64,000 nt of DNA from Varanus komodoensis. Its lineage: Eukaryota > Chordata > Lepidosauria > Squamata > Varanidae. Where the stretch lies: contig NW_025336126.1 in NCBI RefSeq assembly GCF_004798865.1, positions 1,574,586 through 1,638,585 on the forward strand, written 5' to 3'. Shown one piece after another: positions 62,127 through 64,000 of the stretch; within the stretch, counting starts at the first letter, position 1, and each line of letters starts with the position of its first letter. Under the pieces are notes generated by a model that was given only the letters and a program-made list of their open reading frames with translations, had not been told where the DNA came from and searched no databases. The translations under genes and the position numbers were made by a program.

Positions 62127-64000
62127 ACCCTTCCCAGCTCTGTGCCTTGCAGCTATTGGAACCCCCTTCTGCAGAAGCTGCTGGTTGCTAGCGGTTCTCC
62201 TGAGGAACTTGGCAGGGACCACAAACGCTGGGAGTGAAGCTGGCTGCAAAATGCTCTCCACGAGAACAGAGGGATGAGAGGCATCCAACACAGTTCCACC
62301 TTAAAGAAGGGGTGCTTTCAAACACATCCTTCTGAACAAAGAGGCAGTGGAAAGAAGCAAAAGTTTAATCTACATGGAAGTCAGGGTTGCACAAGCACCT
62401 ACTGCAAAACCATCACCAGTTTCTGGAGGTCCCTGGGTGGTCCATGGAGAAGCAGCTGAACAAGCAGGCTGCAATCGCAAGGAGGAGCAATTTCTGGAGT
62501 CTCATCACTGGGGACCGCCTAACTCCAGGGGCATTTTTACAAGTGAGGCCAAAAACACTGCTCACATCTGAGGGAGTTCTTGATGGGCATTGTTTATGTG
62601 GCCAATCAAATAAGTTTAATGGGCTGGCAACCTGGCTGGTTCCTTATCACAGGAGGGGGCTTTCTGGTTGTGGTTTATTTTTAAGTTGCCGAAACCTAAG
62701 CATGCCTTCCCCACACCCAGTGTAAACTACATAATCAGATATGCAAGGAGGAGGCAGAACAGAGCCCAGCAACCATGAATCAGCAGAGTCCTAATCTGGG
62801 AACAAAGCATGGCACTTCAGGAAAGGTTGTATAATACAGAAAATTGCAGGAGAAAAACAAACTGCCTGACATAAATGTATAAGTATGTCCCACATGCAGG
62901 CCATAGGGCATGCTTGCAACAGGCCAGCTGAGGTGCCTCTTACCACCTTGGCTAATTACTCTTTCTTGGGGTTCTTTAATTCTGACTTCTGAATAGATGT
63001 CAACACCAGTTTTTAAGCACTTCCAAAGTGTTTCACTGGTGTTTGGGTTTGAGGGTCTCTCTAACTTTTGCTCAAACATTCCTCTTTGGGGATAACCAAC
63101 GAAGCATTCCCACAGCATTCCCACAGCAAAGGCTGCAAGGATCAAATCGCTGCAAGGGGTGCCCAGAAGCCCGTGATGATTTTCCTGGGCTGGCAGGGGA
63201 GAGGATTCTAAGGAAGAAACTTACAAGGGACATCTGCTTCCTGTTAGTGCTTCAGTGATGCAACCAAGAGGCCCTCCGCCAGGACGTTCCCCAGCTCCTG
63301 TATTAGTAACAGGCCCTGTTAACATAAGGAAAAATGCTTGGCTTACAATTGATTCTAGGAGCGGTATTTTGAGTTTCCTCCATTAAAGTCCCTTCCTTCT
63401 GCAAGAAACTTACTATGGCTTCTTTCCATGAATGTGCCCAGAAAGGGGGGAAAGGGCAGAAGATGGGGCTGGGAGTAGGATGGGATCTCCTCCCTTGAGT
63501 CTCTCATTTGGTGTCCTCTGAATGTGGGGAAGGTTGCCATATTGGTTGAGGATTATGGGAGTTCTTATGGTGCTGAGGGCTGTTACAAGCTATTATTGGT
63601 GTAGGAAAGTTGCTTCTCCCAGGACGGAACTTCCTAGGTAGAGGTCCACTGAGATCTATTTATTACATGTGAATGTACACCTAGTGAGCATTTTGTTTTC
63701 ATAATAACCTGTGAGGTAGATTAGCCAGAGAGAGGCTTGCCAAAGGCCATTCAAAGGAGCTTCACAGCTCAGCAAGAACCAGATGCAAGGTTGCTTACTT
63801 TCGAACACAATGCCCTAGCAACTACACTTCACCTTATTTTGCCAAATGGCCTTTGAACCTTTTCACTAATGTGCAAACCCCAAAGTGGATATGAAACCAT
63901 TCCCTTTCCTGCAGCCCCAAATGCCAGATCGGAATATAACCCACAGTCTCGAGATATGCTCATCGTCCAGAGATGCAAAAGCGAACCTCATGCCCTGTGG
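62127..64000. other. 5' flank of the SCAN-KRAB gene
   Basis: The open stretch in the SCAN exon frame continues to 62291, and acceptor-like sequences occur near 62139 and 62201, so the gene probably has one or more 5' exons in or beyond this region. An exon-like minus-strand frame lies at about 62965-63145 (unconfirmed). A duplicate of the 60352 sequence is at 62871-62915. An old repeat resembling that at 16260 is near 63690-63790. No other gene is supported. Confidence 0.4.
62871..62915 (+). repeat. 45-bp direct duplicate, copy B
   Basis: Differs from the copy at 60352-60400 at about two positions (aag for aaa, ata for aca), yet the flanks do not align. Either a shared repeat family or a local duplication. 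Confidence 0.7.

Overview
The window is vertebrate nuclear DNA and most likely comes from a squamate reptile, probably a lizard. The genes have many short exons with vertebrate intron positions. The interspersed repeats are squamate-like: RTE-BovB fragments, many 5'-truncated L2-clade LINE ends, CR1 3' ends, tRNA-derived SINEs and short hairpin elements. The species cannot be named from the sequence alone.

Layout, left to right: (1) about 1-3240, intergenic or distal 3' UTR of MAPK3; (2) 4309-14482, minus, MAPK3 (ERK1), eight coding exons plus a spliced non-coding last exon, with a GC-rich promoter at about 14.5-15.1 kb; (3) 15.1-21.1 kb, repeat-rich spacer; (4) 22268-32476, plus, CORO1A (coronin-1A), ten coding exons after a probable non-coding exon ending at 21166; (5) 34581-38458, minus, BOLA2; (6) 39733-42572, plus, SLX1; (7) 45567-48630, minus, a SCAN-domain C2H2 zinc-finger gene with 3 fingers; (8) 55343-62126, minus, a larger SCAN-KRAB-C2H2 gene with 6 fingers. 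All six gene models join at consensus splice sites with matching phases and give uninterrupted reading frames of 376, 460, 91, 268, 487 and 760 residues.

The order MAPK3 - CORO1A - BOLA2 - SLX1 and the relative orientations match my knowledge of human 16p11.2, where BOLA2 and SLX1 lie in segmental duplications. Here each is single copy in the window and they form a head-to-head pair with a GC-rich intergenic promoter. The two SCAN zinc-finger genes form a same-strand pair. Both keep a capsid-like segment in front of the SCAN domain, on the same exon, which is the most interesting protein feature of the window.

These genes are not one pathway. They cover ERK signalling, leukocyte actin dynamics, iron-sulfur trafficking, structure-specific DNA cleavage and transcriptional regulation. 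I found no evidence of a wholly new multi-gene system. The items most worth a second look are the extended SCAN architecture, the diverged KRAB box, an unassigned open exon at 44220-44695 that is phase-compatible with the first SCAN gene, a 1.2-kb interval bounded by inverted repeats in MAPK3 intron 6, and a family of small hairpin elements.
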